Source: Mycobacterium sp. DL440 (lineage in GTDB: Bacteria > Actinomycetota > Actinomycetes > Mycobacteriales > Mycobacteriaceae). Taken from it: a stretch of DNA of 64,000 nt. The translations under genes were made by a program, and so were the position numbers. Of this stretch, positions 1 to 9,900 are shown one piece after another. The first letter of the stretch is position 1. Each line of letters starts with the position of its first letter. The notes beneath the pieces were generated by a model. It had not been told where the DNA came from and made no database searches. It saw nothing but the letters and a program-made list of their open reading frames with translations. The stretch spans positions 5,968,473-6,032,472 of the forward strand of contig NZ_CP050191.1 of the NCBI RefSeq assembly GCF_011745145.1, given 5' to 3'.

Positions 1-300
1 CTCGTCATCGTGCATCTCGCCGGCGCCAACCGCGATCCCGCGGTGTTCACCGACCCCCACCGTTTCGACATCGAACGTGACAACGCCGGTCGGCACTTGT
101 CGTTCTCCGGCGGTCGGCACTTCTGCCTCGGTGCGGCATTGGCCAGAGCCGAAGGACAGGTGGGCCTGCAGACCTTCTTCGACCGCTTCCCGGACGCGCG
201 GGCAGCCGGTGAAGGCAGTCGCCGCGACACCCGAATCCTGCGCGGCTGGTCGACTCTGCCGATCACACTCGGAAAGGCACGCACAGCGGTAGGTTCGTGA
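1..300 (+). CDS. Cytochrome P450, C-terminal part (5' end outside the window)
   Basis: The reading frame is open from base 1 and ends with TGA at 298-300, so only the last 99 residues are present. The heme-binding loop is clear: FSGGRHFCLGAALAR, with the Cys that ligates heme iron, followed by the L-helix. The preceding segment (NRDPAVFTDPHRFDIERDN) is the usual P450 meander. It is therefore a heme-thiolate monooxygenase. The substrate and CYP family cannot be told from this fragment. The next gene starts one base after the stop, so the two are probably co-transcribed. Confidence 0.93.
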   Translation, partial: LVIVHLAGANRDPAVFTDPHRFDIERDNAGRHLSFSGGRHFCLGAALARAEGQVGLQTFFDRFPDARAAGEGSRRDTRILRGWSTLPITLGKARTAVGS

Positions 301-301
301 C

Positions 302-1054
302 GTGGACTTCCGAGCTGCTCTGCTCGACCAGACCCGTAGCTTCGGGGAGCTGATCGCCTCCAGCGATCCCGAGACGCCGGTGCCGACGTGCCCGGACTGG
401 ACGTTCAAGCAACTGTTCCGCCATGTCGGGCGCGGAAACCGTTGGGCGGCACAGATTATCTCCGAGCGTCGGGTTTCGCCTCTCGACCCGCGTGATGTCC
501 ACGGGGGCAGGCCGCCCGATGATCTCGACACCGCCATCGAGTGGCTCAACGCGGGCGCGGCCCAGGTCCTCAAGTCAGTGGACCAGATCGGCACCGACGC
601 CAGGGTGTGGACGTTCCTGGGCCCCAAACCCGCGGGTTGGTGGGTACGGCGCCGCGTCCACGAGGCGGCGGTCCACCACGCCGACGCGGCGTTGGCGGTG
701 GGAACCGAGTTCGTGCTGCCGGCGGACCTCGCCGCCGATGCGGTCAGTGAATGGCTGGAGATCGCCACCGCCTTGGCCAAGAAGCGGCATGAAGAACCGC
801 TCGCGATGGGCTCCGGCATCCATCTGCACGCGACCGACGACGGTCTGGGGCCGACGGGGGAGTGGACGGTCGAGCACGACGAGGACGGGCTCGCGTGGTC
901 CCACAGCCACGGCAAGGGCACCGTCGCGCTGAAAGGCCCGGCTCAGAAGCTGCTGATGGCAGTCACGCGCCGGCGCAAAGCTGCCGACCTCGGGCTGGAA
1001 GTGTTCGGCGACACCGCAACCTGGGATGCGTGGCTCGACCGCACACCGTTCTGA
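302..1054 (+). CDS. Maleylpyruvate isomerase-type (DinB/MDMPI fold) mycothiol-dependent enzyme family protein
   Basis: This is a 250-residue protein with a GTG start one base after the P450 stop, which suggests translational coupling. The N-terminal half looks like the four-helix DinB/MDMPI metal-binding domain. It has a conserved CPDWTFKQLFRHVG start with a His at about 41, and VHEAAVHHADAAL near 120, the usual His/Glu/Asp metal cluster. The C-terminal about 90 residues fit the small beta domain seen in this family (TIGR03083-like). In actinobacteria such proteins are mycothiol-dependent transferases or isomerases, but the substrate is unknown. Pairing with a P450 suggests a role in modifying or detoxifying an oxidised product; this is inference. 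Confidence 0.75.
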   Translation: MDFRAALLDQTRSFGELIASSDPETPVPTCPDWTFKQLFRHVGRGNRWAAQIISERRVSPLDPRDVHGGRPPDDLDTAIEWLNAGAAQVLKSVDQIGTDARVWTFLGPKPAGWWVRRRVHEAAVHHADAALAVGTEFVLPADLAADAVSEWLEIATALAKKRHEEPLAMGSGIHLHATDDGLGPTGEWTVEHDEDGLAWSHSHGKGTVALKGPAQKLLMAVTRRRKAADLGLEVFGDTATWDAWLDRTPF

Positions 1055-1072
1055 GAGGCGTACGTTTCGTTC

Positions 1073-1441
1073 ATGACCACATCCGAGATCGCCACGGTTC
1101 TGGCCTGGCATGACGCGCTGGACGAAGACGACATCGACACGCTGATCGCGCTGTCCAGCGATGACATCGAGGTGGGCGATGCCAACGGTGCCGCCCAAGG
1201 GCACGCCGCCCTACGTGAGTGGGCCGCATCCGGCGGGGACACCGTGACGCCGGGACGGATGTTCGTGCACGACGGCGTGGTCGTCGTCGAACAGACCATT
1301 ATGGCGGCCGACGGGACCACCCGCACCGGTGCTGCGGCGTTCCGGGTGGTACACGACCACGTCACGTCGGCGTTCCGTCACGACACCCTGGCCGCCGCAC
1401 TGGCCGCCACCGAGCTCACCGAAAAGGACCTCGTCGGCTGA
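1073..1441 (+). CDS. SnoaL/NTF2-like small protein
   Basis: A 122-residue protein of the cone-shaped SnoaL/NTF2-like fold. It opens with a helix around ATVLAWHDALDEDDIDTLIALSSDDIEV, the typical start of that family, then continues with predicted strands (GRMFVHDGVVVVEQTIM, GAAAFRVVHDHVTSAFRHD). Members include polyketide cyclases, epoxide hydrolases and many proteins of unknown function. No catalytic residues can be assigned here. It lies 18 bases after the MDMPI-type gene in the same direction and probably belongs to the same transcript. It converges on the YibE/F gene 8 bases downstream. Confidence 0.6.
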   Translation: MTTSEIATVLAWHDALDEDDIDTLIALSSDDIEVGDANGAAQGHAALREWAASGGDTVTPGRMFVHDGVVVVEQTIMAADGTTRTGAAAFRVVHDHVTSAFRHDTLAAALAATELTEKDLVG

Positions 1442-1449
1442 GCCGCAGG

Positions 1450-2685
1450 CTATTTCGTCCTGGTGGTGGGCGCGGGCGTGGCCAGCACAGCCGCGATCCC
1501 CGTCGTCAACGGGACCGACAGAGCCAGGGCGATGCCGCCCACAGCGGAGCGGGCGATCTCGATCGCCACGCTCTCACCCGTGAGCACGTCACCCAGTGAC
1601 CGGTTGGCCACGCTGAACAACAGCAACAGCGGCAGGGCACTGCCGGCATAGGCCAGCACCAGGGTGTAGACGGTGCTGGCGATGTGGTCACTGCCCACCC
1701 GCATGGCGCCGACGAAGATCGACCGCCGGCTGCTGCCGTGCTCTGCCAGCTCGAACACCGTCGAGGCCTGGGTGATGGTCACGTCGTTGAGTACACCGAG
1801 TGAGCCGATGATGAACCCGGCCAACAACAGCCCGGTGATCGACACGTTGCCCATATACGCGGCGACTTCGTTGTTCTGGTCCTCGGATAACCCCGTCAAG
1901 TGGGCCAATTCGATTGCCGCCCAGGACAGTATCGCTGCCAGCAGCAGTGAGGTGAGAGTGCCCAGCAGGGCCGCGCTGGTGCGCAGGCTGACGCCGTGGG
2001 CCAGATAGATCACCGCGTAGAGAATCGCGGCCGAGGCCACCAGTGCCACCGGGATCGCCGGGGCGCCGTCGCGCAGCGCGGGCAACAGGAAGATCATCAA
2101 CACAGCGAAGGCCACCACGATGCCGACGATGGCCCGCAGTCCGCGCCAGCGCGCCACGGCCACGATCACCACCGCGAACACCACGGCCAGGGCGACCAAT
2201 GGCCAGGTGCGCTCGTAGTCGAAAAACGCGTAGGTGGTCGTGCCGGCCTCGTCGACCTGCCGGCTCACCCGAATACTGTCTCCGGCAGCAAGATTCGGCT
2301 GCCCGGGGCCGGTGGTGAACTCCAGCAGCGTCTTGGCGCCCTTGTTCGGCCCGGAATCGATGGCCACCAGGTTCTGCACACACGTGCCGCCGCCCGGTTC
2401 GGCGGGCCTCGGTGCCGACGTCAACACGCCGCCCGCCGACGGGCTGCCACAATCTGCCAGGGTACTGGATGCGACGTGCCCGGCCTCGGTGGTGACGGCC
2501 CCGCCCGCGGCGTTCTGGAAGGGCAGCGGAATGTCGACCTTCTGATGGCTGGGCCACAGCACCGCGGCGCCGATGAGCATCGCGAGGCCGATGGCGATCA
2601 GCAGGCCGACCACGATCCGGGCGGCCAGCGGACCCAACGGAGACGGGCCGGCCAGCGAATGGGAGTGGGAATGCGTGTGCGCCAC
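1450..2685 (-). CDS. YibE/F family integral membrane protein
   Basis: A predicted polytopic membrane protein of 411 residues. I chose the GTG at 2685 because the protein then begins VAHTHSHSHS followed at once by the first hydrophobic helix. A longer frame exists to 2910 but its added 75 residues look random and cross the next promoter. After a soluble extracytoplasmic loop of about 120 residues come at least six helices, such as VALAVVFAVVIVAVARW and GIVVAFAVLMIFLLPAL, and the GVLNDVTITQASTVFEL segment typical of YibE/F. The transported substrate, if any, is unknown. The His-rich N-terminus could bind metal (inference). Confidence 0.78.
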   Translation of the reverse strand: MAHTHSHSHSLAGPSPLGPLAARIVVGLLIAIGLAMLIGAAVLWPSHQKVDIPLPFQNAAGGAVTTEAGHVASSTLADCGSPSAGGVLTSAPRPAEPGGGTCVQNLVAIDSGPNKGAKTLLEFTTGPGQPNLAAGDSIRVSRQVDEAGTTTYAFFDYERTWPLVALAVVFAVVIVAVARWRGLRAIVGIVVAFAVLMIFLLPALRDGAPAIPVALVASAAILYAVIYLAHGVSLRTSAALLGTLTSLLLAAILSWAAIELAHLTGLSEDQNNEVAAYMGNVSITGLLLAGFIIGSLGVLNDVTITQASTVFELAEHGSSRRSIFVGAMRVGSDHIASTVYTLVLAYAGSALPLLLLFSVANRSLGDVLTGESVAIEIARSAVGGIALALSVPLTTGIAAVLATPAPTTRTK

Positions 2686-2835
2686 CCGGTCAGGGTAGGT
2701 GAATCGACTGGTGAATTGCCTGTGCGCCCGCCCACACGATCGGCATCTCCCGTGACACTGAGATATCGGGGTTGATTTCTCGGGCGTAGAAAGTGCTGCG
2801 GGCAAACTGCCTCCTGCGTCAATGCCGCGTCTGTA

Positions 2836-3708
2836 GTGTCTCGGGCTGTGCCTCTGGACGTATGGAACGGCGAGCGGACCCTGACCCCGCGGATCGTCCT
2901 CACGCAGCAAGACATGGTGGCACGAGGCTTACGTCTCCGGTTCGCAACCGAGCACATCGATGAACCGACCGACTGGTGCTGTTTCGATGACTCGCGGCAC
3001 CTGATCTATGTGCACCGCGAGGGTAGTCCGCACTCGATGGAGACGGTCCAGGATTGGGGGCCGTCGGATGGCCCGCCCCGGGTGGGCGATGTTTGGGTGG
3101 TGCCGGCCGGGGAGGGGTGTGTATCGCAGGTCCAAGGCGGTGAGCCCGCGGGATTCTGCGAGATCGCGGTTCCCATTCAGGCGGTCGGCGGGACGTCTCT
3201 GGTGCCACGCGTCAAGAAGCGAGATCCCCTGATGTATCAGCTGATCGAGGGATTGGCCAAACTCTTCGGCCGTGACGATGCTCCGGCCCGGTTGCTCAAG
3301 GACTCTCTGGCCGAGACTCTTCGACTGCACATCGCCGACACCTGCGTGTCGGCCGGGCCCCGGCGCGCAACGAGGCGGCGCGACGTGCTGGACCTCAGCA
3401 CCCGGTCGGCCCTTGTCGAGTACCTCGAGGACGGGCTGGAGTCGGAGATCACCCTGGAGACGTTGGCGGGTCTCGCCGAGATGTCAGTCGGCCGGTTCAT
3501 CAAGGCATTTGCCGCCGCATTCCACACCACTCCTCATCAATACCTGCTGGACCGGCGTATCGATCGGGCCAAGTCGCTGTTGATGACGACATCGCAATCC
3601 ATCGCTGAAATCAGTACTGCGGTCGGCTTTACGACACCGAACCACTTCGCGACGGTGTTTCGGCGCCGCGTGGGGGTGTCGCCGAGTGGCTATCGCCAGA
3701 ACGGCTGA
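2836..3708 (+). CDS. AraC family transcriptional regulator
   Basis: A 290-residue protein. The C-terminal about 100 residues contain the double helix-turn-helix of AraC/XylS regulators: ITLETLAGLAEMSVGRFIKAF as the first HTH and SIAEISTAVGFTTPNHFATVF as the second, ending FRRRVGVSPSGYR. The N-terminal about 180 residues would be the effector/dimerisation domain and show nothing distinctive. A GTG start at 2836 is used; another GTG lies four codons on. It is transcribed away from the YibE/F gene with 150 bases between their starts, so it may control that promoter. A strong inverted repeat follows the stop. Confidence 0.88.
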   Translation: MSRAVPLDVWNGERTLTPRIVLTQQDMVARGLRLRFATEHIDEPTDWCCFDDSRHLIYVHREGSPHSMETVQDWGPSDGPPRVGDVWVVPAGEGCVSQVQGGEPAGFCEIAVPIQAVGGTSLVPRVKKRDPLMYQLIEGLAKLFGRDDAPARLLKDSLAETLRLHIADTCVSAGPRRATRRRDVLDLSTRSALVEYLEDGLESEITLETLAGLAEMSVGRFIKAFAAAFHTTPHQYLLDRRIDRAKSLLMTTSQSIAEISTAVGFTTPNHFATVFRRRVGVSPSGYRQNG

Positions 3709-3718
3709 CCCCACGCCG

Positions 3719-3750
3719 ATCGGACCCCACCGATGCCGGTGGGGTCCGAT
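3719..3750. terminator. Bidirectional intrinsic-type terminator
   Basis: A perfect 13-base-pair stem, ATCGGACCCCACC and its complement, closes a 6-base loop. It sits between the convergent AraC gene and gjpA-like gene. There is no long T-run, as is common for mycobacterial stem-loop terminators. Confidence 0.75.
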
Positions 3751-3764
3751 TGCCTGAAGCGTTC

Positions 3765-5069
3765 TTACTCGCTGCTGTCGCTCCGCGAGTCACCGGAGTC
3801 GCTGGTCTGGGAACCCGAGGAGGCGCGCTTTGCGCTCAGGCCCTTGGCAGCTTGCTTGACGTTGTCGCCGAACTTCTTGGCGGCGCCCTTGATCCCGTGG
3901 CGGACGTCCTTGACCGGGGTCGCCCGGTCGTTGTCCGCGGCGCTGAATCCGGCCTTGCCGGGCTTCGCGATCGGGCTGTGACGCACCAGCGGGGTTGCCG
4001 GGCCGGCGGTCTTGCTGTCGTCACTGATCTTGCTGTCGGCGGTGACCGTTTCGGCGGCCACGCGCACGGACGGTACGTCGGCGGTCTCGCTTGCCGAACC
4101 CACGTTCAGTGCAAGGGTTTTGGCTGCCGGGGATGGCAACGACGCGACATCGCCAACTGTGGCGCCGGCGGGGGGAGGCGGGGTGATCGCCGCCGCAATC
4201 GCCTGAGGAATGTGCACGAGCATTGCGCTACCCAGGCTCCACCCGCTGGAGGTGGCAGGGGTAAACGTCAGGAGGCCCCCGATCCTCTTTCCGAACCGGT
4301 TGACATATCCATTGACGACCGTATCGGTGAAATCGGCGGGAAGATTCACCACCGTGCTGAGCGCAGCCACGGGGTCACCGGCCTCCACGGCATCAACGAA
4401 TGCTTGTCCCGAAACACCCAGTTGTTGGAGCCCCATTTGCACCGTGGACAACAGGCCAAAGCCGGTCCTTCCCACGAGCCCGGTATCGAACAGTGACGTC
4501 CTGACGATCGTCCCCAGGGCGGCCGTCACGTTTGCCGATATCTGGTAGGGCAATGAAAGGAGGTCGAGCAGCCCGAACAGGTTTGTCGCGAGCGCACCTA
4601 GGGTGCTGGAGAGTTCGGCCTGAGCTCCCAACACGTCACCCTGCGAGAGGCTTTCGATGATCAGCGGAAGCGCCGTCGGCAATGTGTCCCCGAAACCGTT
4701 CCCTTGTTCGGACGTCAGCCACTGGCCGAGTCCAGTGGCGGTCGTCGACAGCGCGGTACCGATCAGGTTCGCGTACGCGGTTTGATTGGCGATGATCTGC
4801 CGCAGGACCGGCATCGGGTCGGCTGCTGCCGTCTGGACAAGCGTCGACAGGCTGCTGTTCGTCGCTTCCAGAACTTCTACCCATCGCGTGACGGGGTTGA
4901 CGAACGAATCGGCGAGGGCAGTGAGTTCGACGTCCGCCGTGGTTGAGTACACCGCCGGAAGCTTTGTGTCGGACAGCGCCGGGGGCGGGCCTACGAGACT
5001 GAACGCGATGGCGCCGGCGGTGGCCATGGCTGCGCCGGCAGTCGCGTAGGGCCGGAGGGCAGTGCGCAA
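3765..5069 (-). CDS. GjpA-like outer-membrane porin family protein
   Basis: A secreted protein of 434 residues. The TTG at 5069 is preferred because AGAGGAGACAAATC lies just upstream and the protein then begins with a signal sequence, LRTALRPYATAGAAMATAGAIAFSLVG cut by a short spacer in Ala/Gly. The frame extends to 5243 but that part lacks features. The body is rich in short helices and Ala/Leu/Thr, like mycobacterial proteins named for GjpA of Gordonia. The last about 100 residues are disordered, basic and Ser-rich (GIKGAAKKFGDNVKQAAKG). A role as an envelope channel is known only for the namesake. The C-terminal half resembles a remnant at 10391-10897. Confidence 0.6.
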   Translation of the reverse strand: MRTALRPYATAGAAMATAGAIAFSLVGPPPALSDTKLPAVYSTTADVELTALADSFVNPVTRWVEVLEATNSSLSTLVQTAAADPMPVLRQIIANQTAYANLIGTALSTTATGLGQWLTSEQGNGFGDTLPTALPLIIESLSQGDVLGAQAELSSTLGALATNLFGLLDLLSLPYQISANVTAALGTIVRTSLFDTGLVGRTGFGLLSTVQMGLQQLGVSGQAFVDAVEAGDPVAALSTVVNLPADFTDTVVNGYVNRFGKRIGGLLTFTPATSSGWSLGSAMLVHIPQAIAAAITPPPPAGATVGDVASLPSPAAKTLALNVGSASETADVPSVRVAAETVTADSKISDDSKTAGPATPLVRHSPIAKPGKAGFSAADNDRATPVKDVRHGIKGAAKKFGDNVKQAAKGLSAKRASSGSQTSDSGDSRSDSSE

Positions 5070-5159
5070 GATTTGTCTCCTCTGGATCAACAACGCCGGA
5101 CCGTGGTGACCGGCGGTGTCGAACCATATCTGTGACAAGGCTGAGAAAACCGCAAAAAA

Positions 5160-5173
5160 TGCAACACGTTCTA
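5160..5173 (-). promoter_or_regulatory. KstR-type TetR operator upstream of the gjpA-like gene
   Basis: TGCAACACGTTCTA (plus strand) fits the published KstR consensus TnnAACnnGTTnnA at every fixed base. It lies about 90 bases upstream of the chosen start of the gjpA-like gene and is followed, on that gene's strand, by a run of six T. Other TetR proteins may bind similar sites. Confidence 0.5.
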
Positions 5174-5485
5174 GAAGGCCGGGGCGGCGCGCGCTGGGTG
5201 TGTGATCGGAATGGTTGCTGACCGGGAAATGGTCGTTAGGCAAACGAACTAGCTATTGCGCGGGGGTCGCGGCCGCAAATGCGCACTGCTTCGCCAATGC
5301 TCCTGACGTGGTCGCATATATGCAGGAAACCGCGTTGAGCGTGCTCGACTGTGGGCATTGCTGAGATTGGTTCGGGGCCAGGATTTGGCGTTTGCCACGT
5401 CGCGTAGATTCCGCCCGCGACAATTATTTGAACATGCGATAGAAAGCGAACGTTCTTCGCCGGTTCTCGGCCAATCCCCGCCTAC
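5174..5485. other. Intergenic region without a recognised gene
   Basis: This stretch lies between the promoter side of the gjpA-like gene and the 3' end of aspC. I find no convincing ORF, tRNA or strong stem-loop. It is visibly less GC-rich (for example GCATATATGCAGG near 5313) than its flanks. Confidence 0.6.
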
Positions 5486-6775
5486 CTACTGGCGGTAGCC
5501 GGCCAGGAAGTTGCCGAGTCGTTCGATGGCCTGGGCCAGGTCGCGGGACCACGGCAAGGTGACGATGCGGAGGTGATCCGGTGTGGGCCAATTGAATCCG
5601 GTGCCCTGGGTCAGCAGGATCTTCTCCTGCAACAACAGGTCGAGCACCAGTTGCTCGTCATCGTGGATGTCGTGCACCTCGGGATCCAGGCGCGGGAACG
5701 CGTACAGCGCTCCGGAGGGTTTCACGCAGGACACCCCGGGGATCTCATTGAGCTTGGTCCACGCGGTGTCACGCTGCTCGAGCAGCCGGCCGCCCGGCAA
5801 CACCAGGTCGTCGATGCTCTGATGGCCGCCGAGGGCCACCTGGATCGCATGCTGGGCAGGCACATTCGGGCACAGCCGCATATTCGACAACAGGCTGATG
5901 CCCTCGATGAAGCTGGTCGCGTGCTCCTTGGGGCCGGTGATGACCAGCCAGCCGGAGCGGTAACCCGCCACCCGGTAAGCCTTGGAGAGCCCGTTGAACG
6001 TCAGGGTCAACAGGTCGGGCGCCAGCGTGGCCAGGGAGATGTGCTTGGCGTCGTCGTAGAGGATCTTGTCGTAGATCTCGTCGGCCAACAGCAAGAGCTG
6101 ATGCTTGCGGGCCAACTCCACCATCTGCTCCAGGGTTTCGCGGCTGTACACCGCGCCCGTCGGGTTGTTCGGGTTGATCACCACGAGCGCCTTGGTGCGC
6201 TCGGTGATCTTCGACTCGATGTCGGCGACGTCGGGATTCCAGCCCTGGGTCTCGTCGCACATGTAATGCACCGGGGTACCGCCGGCCAGCGCGGTCGAGG
6301 CCGTCCACAGCGGGTAATCCGGTGCCGGGATGAGCACCTGATCGCCGTTGTCCAGCAGCGCCTGCAGGGTCATGGTGATGAGCTCGGAGACACCGTTGCC
6401 CAGGTAGACGTCTTCGATGTCGAACCGGGGGAAACCCTCGACCAGTTCGTACCGGGTGAACACCGCGCGGCGCGCGCTGGCGATGCCCTTCGAATCCGAA
6501 TAGCCCTGCGCGTTGGGGAGGGCCTGGATCATGTCGCGCATGATCACATCGGGTGCCTCGAAGCCGAACGGCGCGGGGTTGCCGATGTTGAGCTTGAGGA
6601 TGCGATGACCTTCAGCTTCCAGCCGTGAGGCGTGCTCGTGTACCGGCCCACGGATCTCGTACAGGACGTCCTGCAGCTTTGTGGACTGGGCGAATGTACG
6701 CGGCTTCGGGTTCTGACCGGTCTGCCACGGCAACTGATGAGTAGTCACGCCCACCATGGTCTCATCACCGTCCAC
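5486..6775 (-). CDS. aspC: Pyridoxal-phosphate aminotransferase (AspC/AlaA type)
   Basis: A fold-type I aminotransferase of 429 residues, colinear with M. tuberculosis Rv0337c as I remember it. Visible motifs are the NIGNPAPFGF start, NGVSELITMTLQ for cofactor phosphate contact, VVINPNNPTGAVY (substrate/cofactor loop), LLLADEIYDKI (Asp to the pyridine nitrogen), and FNGLSKAYRVAGYRSGW with the Schiff-base Lys. It should transfer amino groups between glutamate and an alpha-keto acid; aspartate or alanine is the likely product. The GTG at 6775 is used; an ATG six codons later is possible. It follows etfD on the same strand but a terminator separates them. Confidence 0.9.
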   Translation of the reverse strand: MDGDETMVGVTTHQLPWQTGQNPKPRTFAQSTKLQDVLYEIRGPVHEHASRLEAEGHRILKLNIGNPAPFGFEAPDVIMRDMIQALPNAQGYSDSKGIASARRAVFTRYELVEGFPRFDIEDVYLGNGVSELITMTLQALLDNGDQVLIPAPDYPLWTASTALAGGTPVHYMCDETQGWNPDVADIESKITERTKALVVINPNNPTGAVYSRETLEQMVELARKHQLLLLADEIYDKILYDDAKHISLATLAPDLLTLTFNGLSKAYRVAGYRSGWLVITGPKEHATSFIEGISLLSNMRLCPNVPAQHAIQVALGGHQSIDDLVLPGGRLLEQRDTAWTKLNEIPGVSCVKPSGALYAFPRLDPEVHDIHDDEQLVLDLLLQEKILLTQGTGFNWPTPDHLRIVTLPWSRDLAQAIERLGNFLAGYRQ

Positions 6776-6905
6776 TGATTTTGGAATTTGCCCATGTGGT
6801 AGGTGGCCACCGCCACACTCGGCCGGCGCCGGTCAGTCGACTTTGGGGGCGGTTATGGACCTGGGGCGCACTGTGACGAACGTGCTGGTTCTTGCGCTGA
6901 GACGC

Positions 6906-6943
6906 GAAATGGCCACCTCCCCTCGCGGGGAGATGGCCATTTC
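6906..6943 (-). terminator. Terminator after etfD
   Basis: A 17-base stem beginning GAAATGGCCACCTCCCC, with one mismatch, closes a TCGC tetraloop 18 bases beyond the etfD stop. It separates etfD from aspC. Confidence 0.75.
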
Positions 6944-6960
6944 GGTGTGAAAAGACGTGC

Positions 6961-9900
6961 TCAGCGCTTACCGGGACGCTTGACGCCCGCCTTCATGCCC
7001 AGGCCCACGACCGGAGGTTCCGGCTTGGCGGGCTCGGCTGGCGCTTCCGCCTTCTCTGCTGCCGGTTCCGGTGCCGGCTCGGCGGCGGGTGCGGCTGGGG
7101 CAGCGGCGGGCGAAGCCGGAGCGGCCTTCTTGGCACCCGGACGACGCGCGCCTGAAGCGATGCCCAGGCCCACGACCGGCGTTTCCGGCTTGGCCGGTTC
7201 GGCCGCCGCCGGAGCAGGAGCAGCGGGAGCCTCAGCAGCCGGAGCCGCAGGGGCAGCCGACGCTGCAGGTGCGGCTTTCTTGGCACCCGGACGCTTCGCG
7301 CCGGCCGCCATGCCCAGACCCTTCACCGGCGCCGCGGGAGCAGCCGGCGCCGCCGGAGCCTCGGCAGCCGGAGCCGCAGGAGCGGCCGGGGCGGCCGACG
7401 CGGCCGGAGCCGAAGCCTTCTTGGCGCCTGGACGCTTGGCGCCACCGGCCATGCCCAGACCCTTGACGGGTGCAGCCGGGGCCGCGGGGGCCTCGGCAGC
7501 GGCTGCGGCCGACGCGGCCGGAGCCGCAGCTTTCTTCGCACCCGGACGCTTGGCGGCGCCGGCCATGCCCAGACCCTTCACCGGGGCCGGAGCCGCAGCC
7601 GGTGCGGCAGGCGCCTCGGCAGCCGGTGCCGGCTCCGCGGGCGCGGCTTCCTCGACGGCAGGTGCCGCAGCTTCGGCCTTGGCCTCGGCTTCCGCGCGTG
7701 CCTCGGCCCGCTTCTCGGATTCCTTTGCCGCCGTGCCCTTCTCGGGCAGCGTGATGGCGCTCTTGTCCAACGAGTTCAGCAGCAGCTGGGCCACGTCGAG
7801 CACTTCGGCCTTCTCGACATTGCGGGCGGCCGCGACGTCGTCGACACCGTCGGTGATCATCACACGGCAGAACGGGCAGCCGGTCGCGATGGTCGAGGCG
7901 GTATCCATCGCCTCTTCGGTGCGCTCCACGTTCACGCGCTTGCCGATGTGCTCTTCCATCCACATCCGCGCGCCACCGGCACCACAGCACAGGCCGCGGT
8001 CCGCGTGGCGGGGCATTTCCTTCAGCGTCACGCCGGAGGCCTCGACCAGCTCACGCGGAGCCTCGTAGACCTTGTTGTGGCGACCGAGGAAGCACGGGTC
8101 GTGGTAGGTCACCTCGGGGCCGCCGGTGGATTTGACCGGCACCAGCTTCTTGTCCCGGACCAGCCGGTTGAGCAGCTGCGTGTGGTGCACCACGGTGTAG
8201 TTGGCGCCCAGCTGTGGGTACTCGCGGCTCATCGTGTTGAAGCAGTGCGGGCAGGTGGTGATGATCTTGCGGTCGACGGTCTCGACACCCTCGAACAGTT
8301 CGTTGATGGTCTCGACGTTCTGCGCGGCGAGCTGCTGGAACAGGAACTCGTTGCCGGAGCGGCGAGCGGAGTCACCCGTGCAGGTCTCGCCGGTGCCCAG
8401 CACCAGGAACTTCACGCCCGAGGAGGCGAGCAGCTCGGCGACGGCCTTGGTGGTCTTCTTGGCGCGGTCCTCGTAAGCGCCGGCGCAGCCCACCCAGAAC
8501 AGGTATTCGTATCCGTCGAACGATTCCACGTCCTCGCCGTAGACCGGCACGTCGAAGTCGACCTCGTCGATCCAGTTGGTGCGGTCCTTGGCGTTCTGGC
8601 CCCAGGGGTTGCCCTTGGTCTCGAGGTTCTTGAACAGCACACCGAGTTCACCGGGGAACTCCGACTCGACCATGACCTGGTAGCGGCGCATGTCGACGAT
8701 GTGGTCGATGTGCTCGATGTCCACCGGGCACTGCTCGACGCAGGCGCCACAGTTGGTGCAGGACCACAGCACGTCGGGATCGATGACGCCGCCCTGCTCG
8801 GCGGTGCCGACCAGCGGGCGCAGCGCCTGCTCGGGGCCGGAACCTTCGATGCGCGCGAAGCCGTCTTCGGGTACACCGTGCCCGTGGAGGCTGTCGCCCA
8901 GCGCGGCGAAGTCGACCGAGCCCTCCTCCGGCATCGGCTTGCCCTCGATGATGTAGGGAGCCTTGGCGAACAGGTGATCGCGCAGGTTCATGATCAGGAG
9001 CTTGGGCGACAGCGGCTTGCCCGTGTTCCAGGCCGGGCACTGCGACTGGCAACGACCGCACTCGGTGCAGGTCGCCATGTCGAGGTTGGCCTTCCAGGTG
9101 AAGTCCTCGATGCGGCCCTTACCGAACACCGCGTCCTCGGAGGGATCCTCGAAGTCGATCTGCTCGCCCTTGTACTCCATGGGAAGCAGCGGGCCGAGGC
9201 CGTCGGGCAGACGCTTGAAGGTGACGTTGATCGGGGCCAGACCGATGTGCAGGTGCTTGGAGTGCAGCACGATGAGCAGGAAGGCCAGCATGACGCCCAG
9301 GTGGGCCAGCAGTGCGATGCTCTCCAGCCACACGTTGGCGGTGTGGCCCAGCGGGGCCAGCAGCGCGGCCATGCCGTCGGAGAAGAAGGCGCCGGACTGG
9401 TACGGGAAGTTCTCGCCGAGCACGTTGACGGCCGCGCCGCGGAACACCGCGTAGGTCGCGATGACCAGGAAGATCATGATCAGGATGGTCCAGGCGCCGC
9501 CGTTGTGCGAACCGTAGAACCGGGATTCGCGGCCGAGCTGCTCGGGGTTCTTCCGGATGCGGATGATCGCGAAGACGATGATGCCGGCCAGCACGGCGAC
9601 GGCGAAGAAGTCCTGCAGGAAGCCGAGCACTGCCCAGCGGCCGACGAACGGGATGTGGAACTCGGGGTTGAACAGCACTCCGTAGGCCTCGAGGTACACC
9701 GTGGCGAGGACGAAGAAGCCCCACATGGTGAAGAAGTGCGCGAGGCCGGGGATGGACCACTTCAGGAGCTTCGACTGGGCGAAGACTTCCTTGTTCTGGT
9801 TCAGGAAGCGCTGGACGAGATGGTCTTTGCGGCCACGCTCGTCGCCGAGTGTCTGCCCCGAGCTGATCAGCTTCGTCAGCCACTGCACGCGCTTGGCGGC

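Noticed and set aside
2685..2910. N-terminal extension of the YibE/F protein
   Set aside because: The extra 75 residues are compositionally odd and overlap the AraC promoter and start; the His-rich start at 2685 leads directly into the first helix.
3750..4496. A 248-codon plus-strand frame within the gjpA-like gene
   Set aside because: Antisense shadow; the minus frame has a signal peptide, ribosome site and a paralogous remnant.
6803..8068. A 421-codon Ala/Gly-rich frame resembling a PE-PGRS protein
   Set aside because: It is the shadow of the Ala/Pro repeat tail of EtfD on the other strand.
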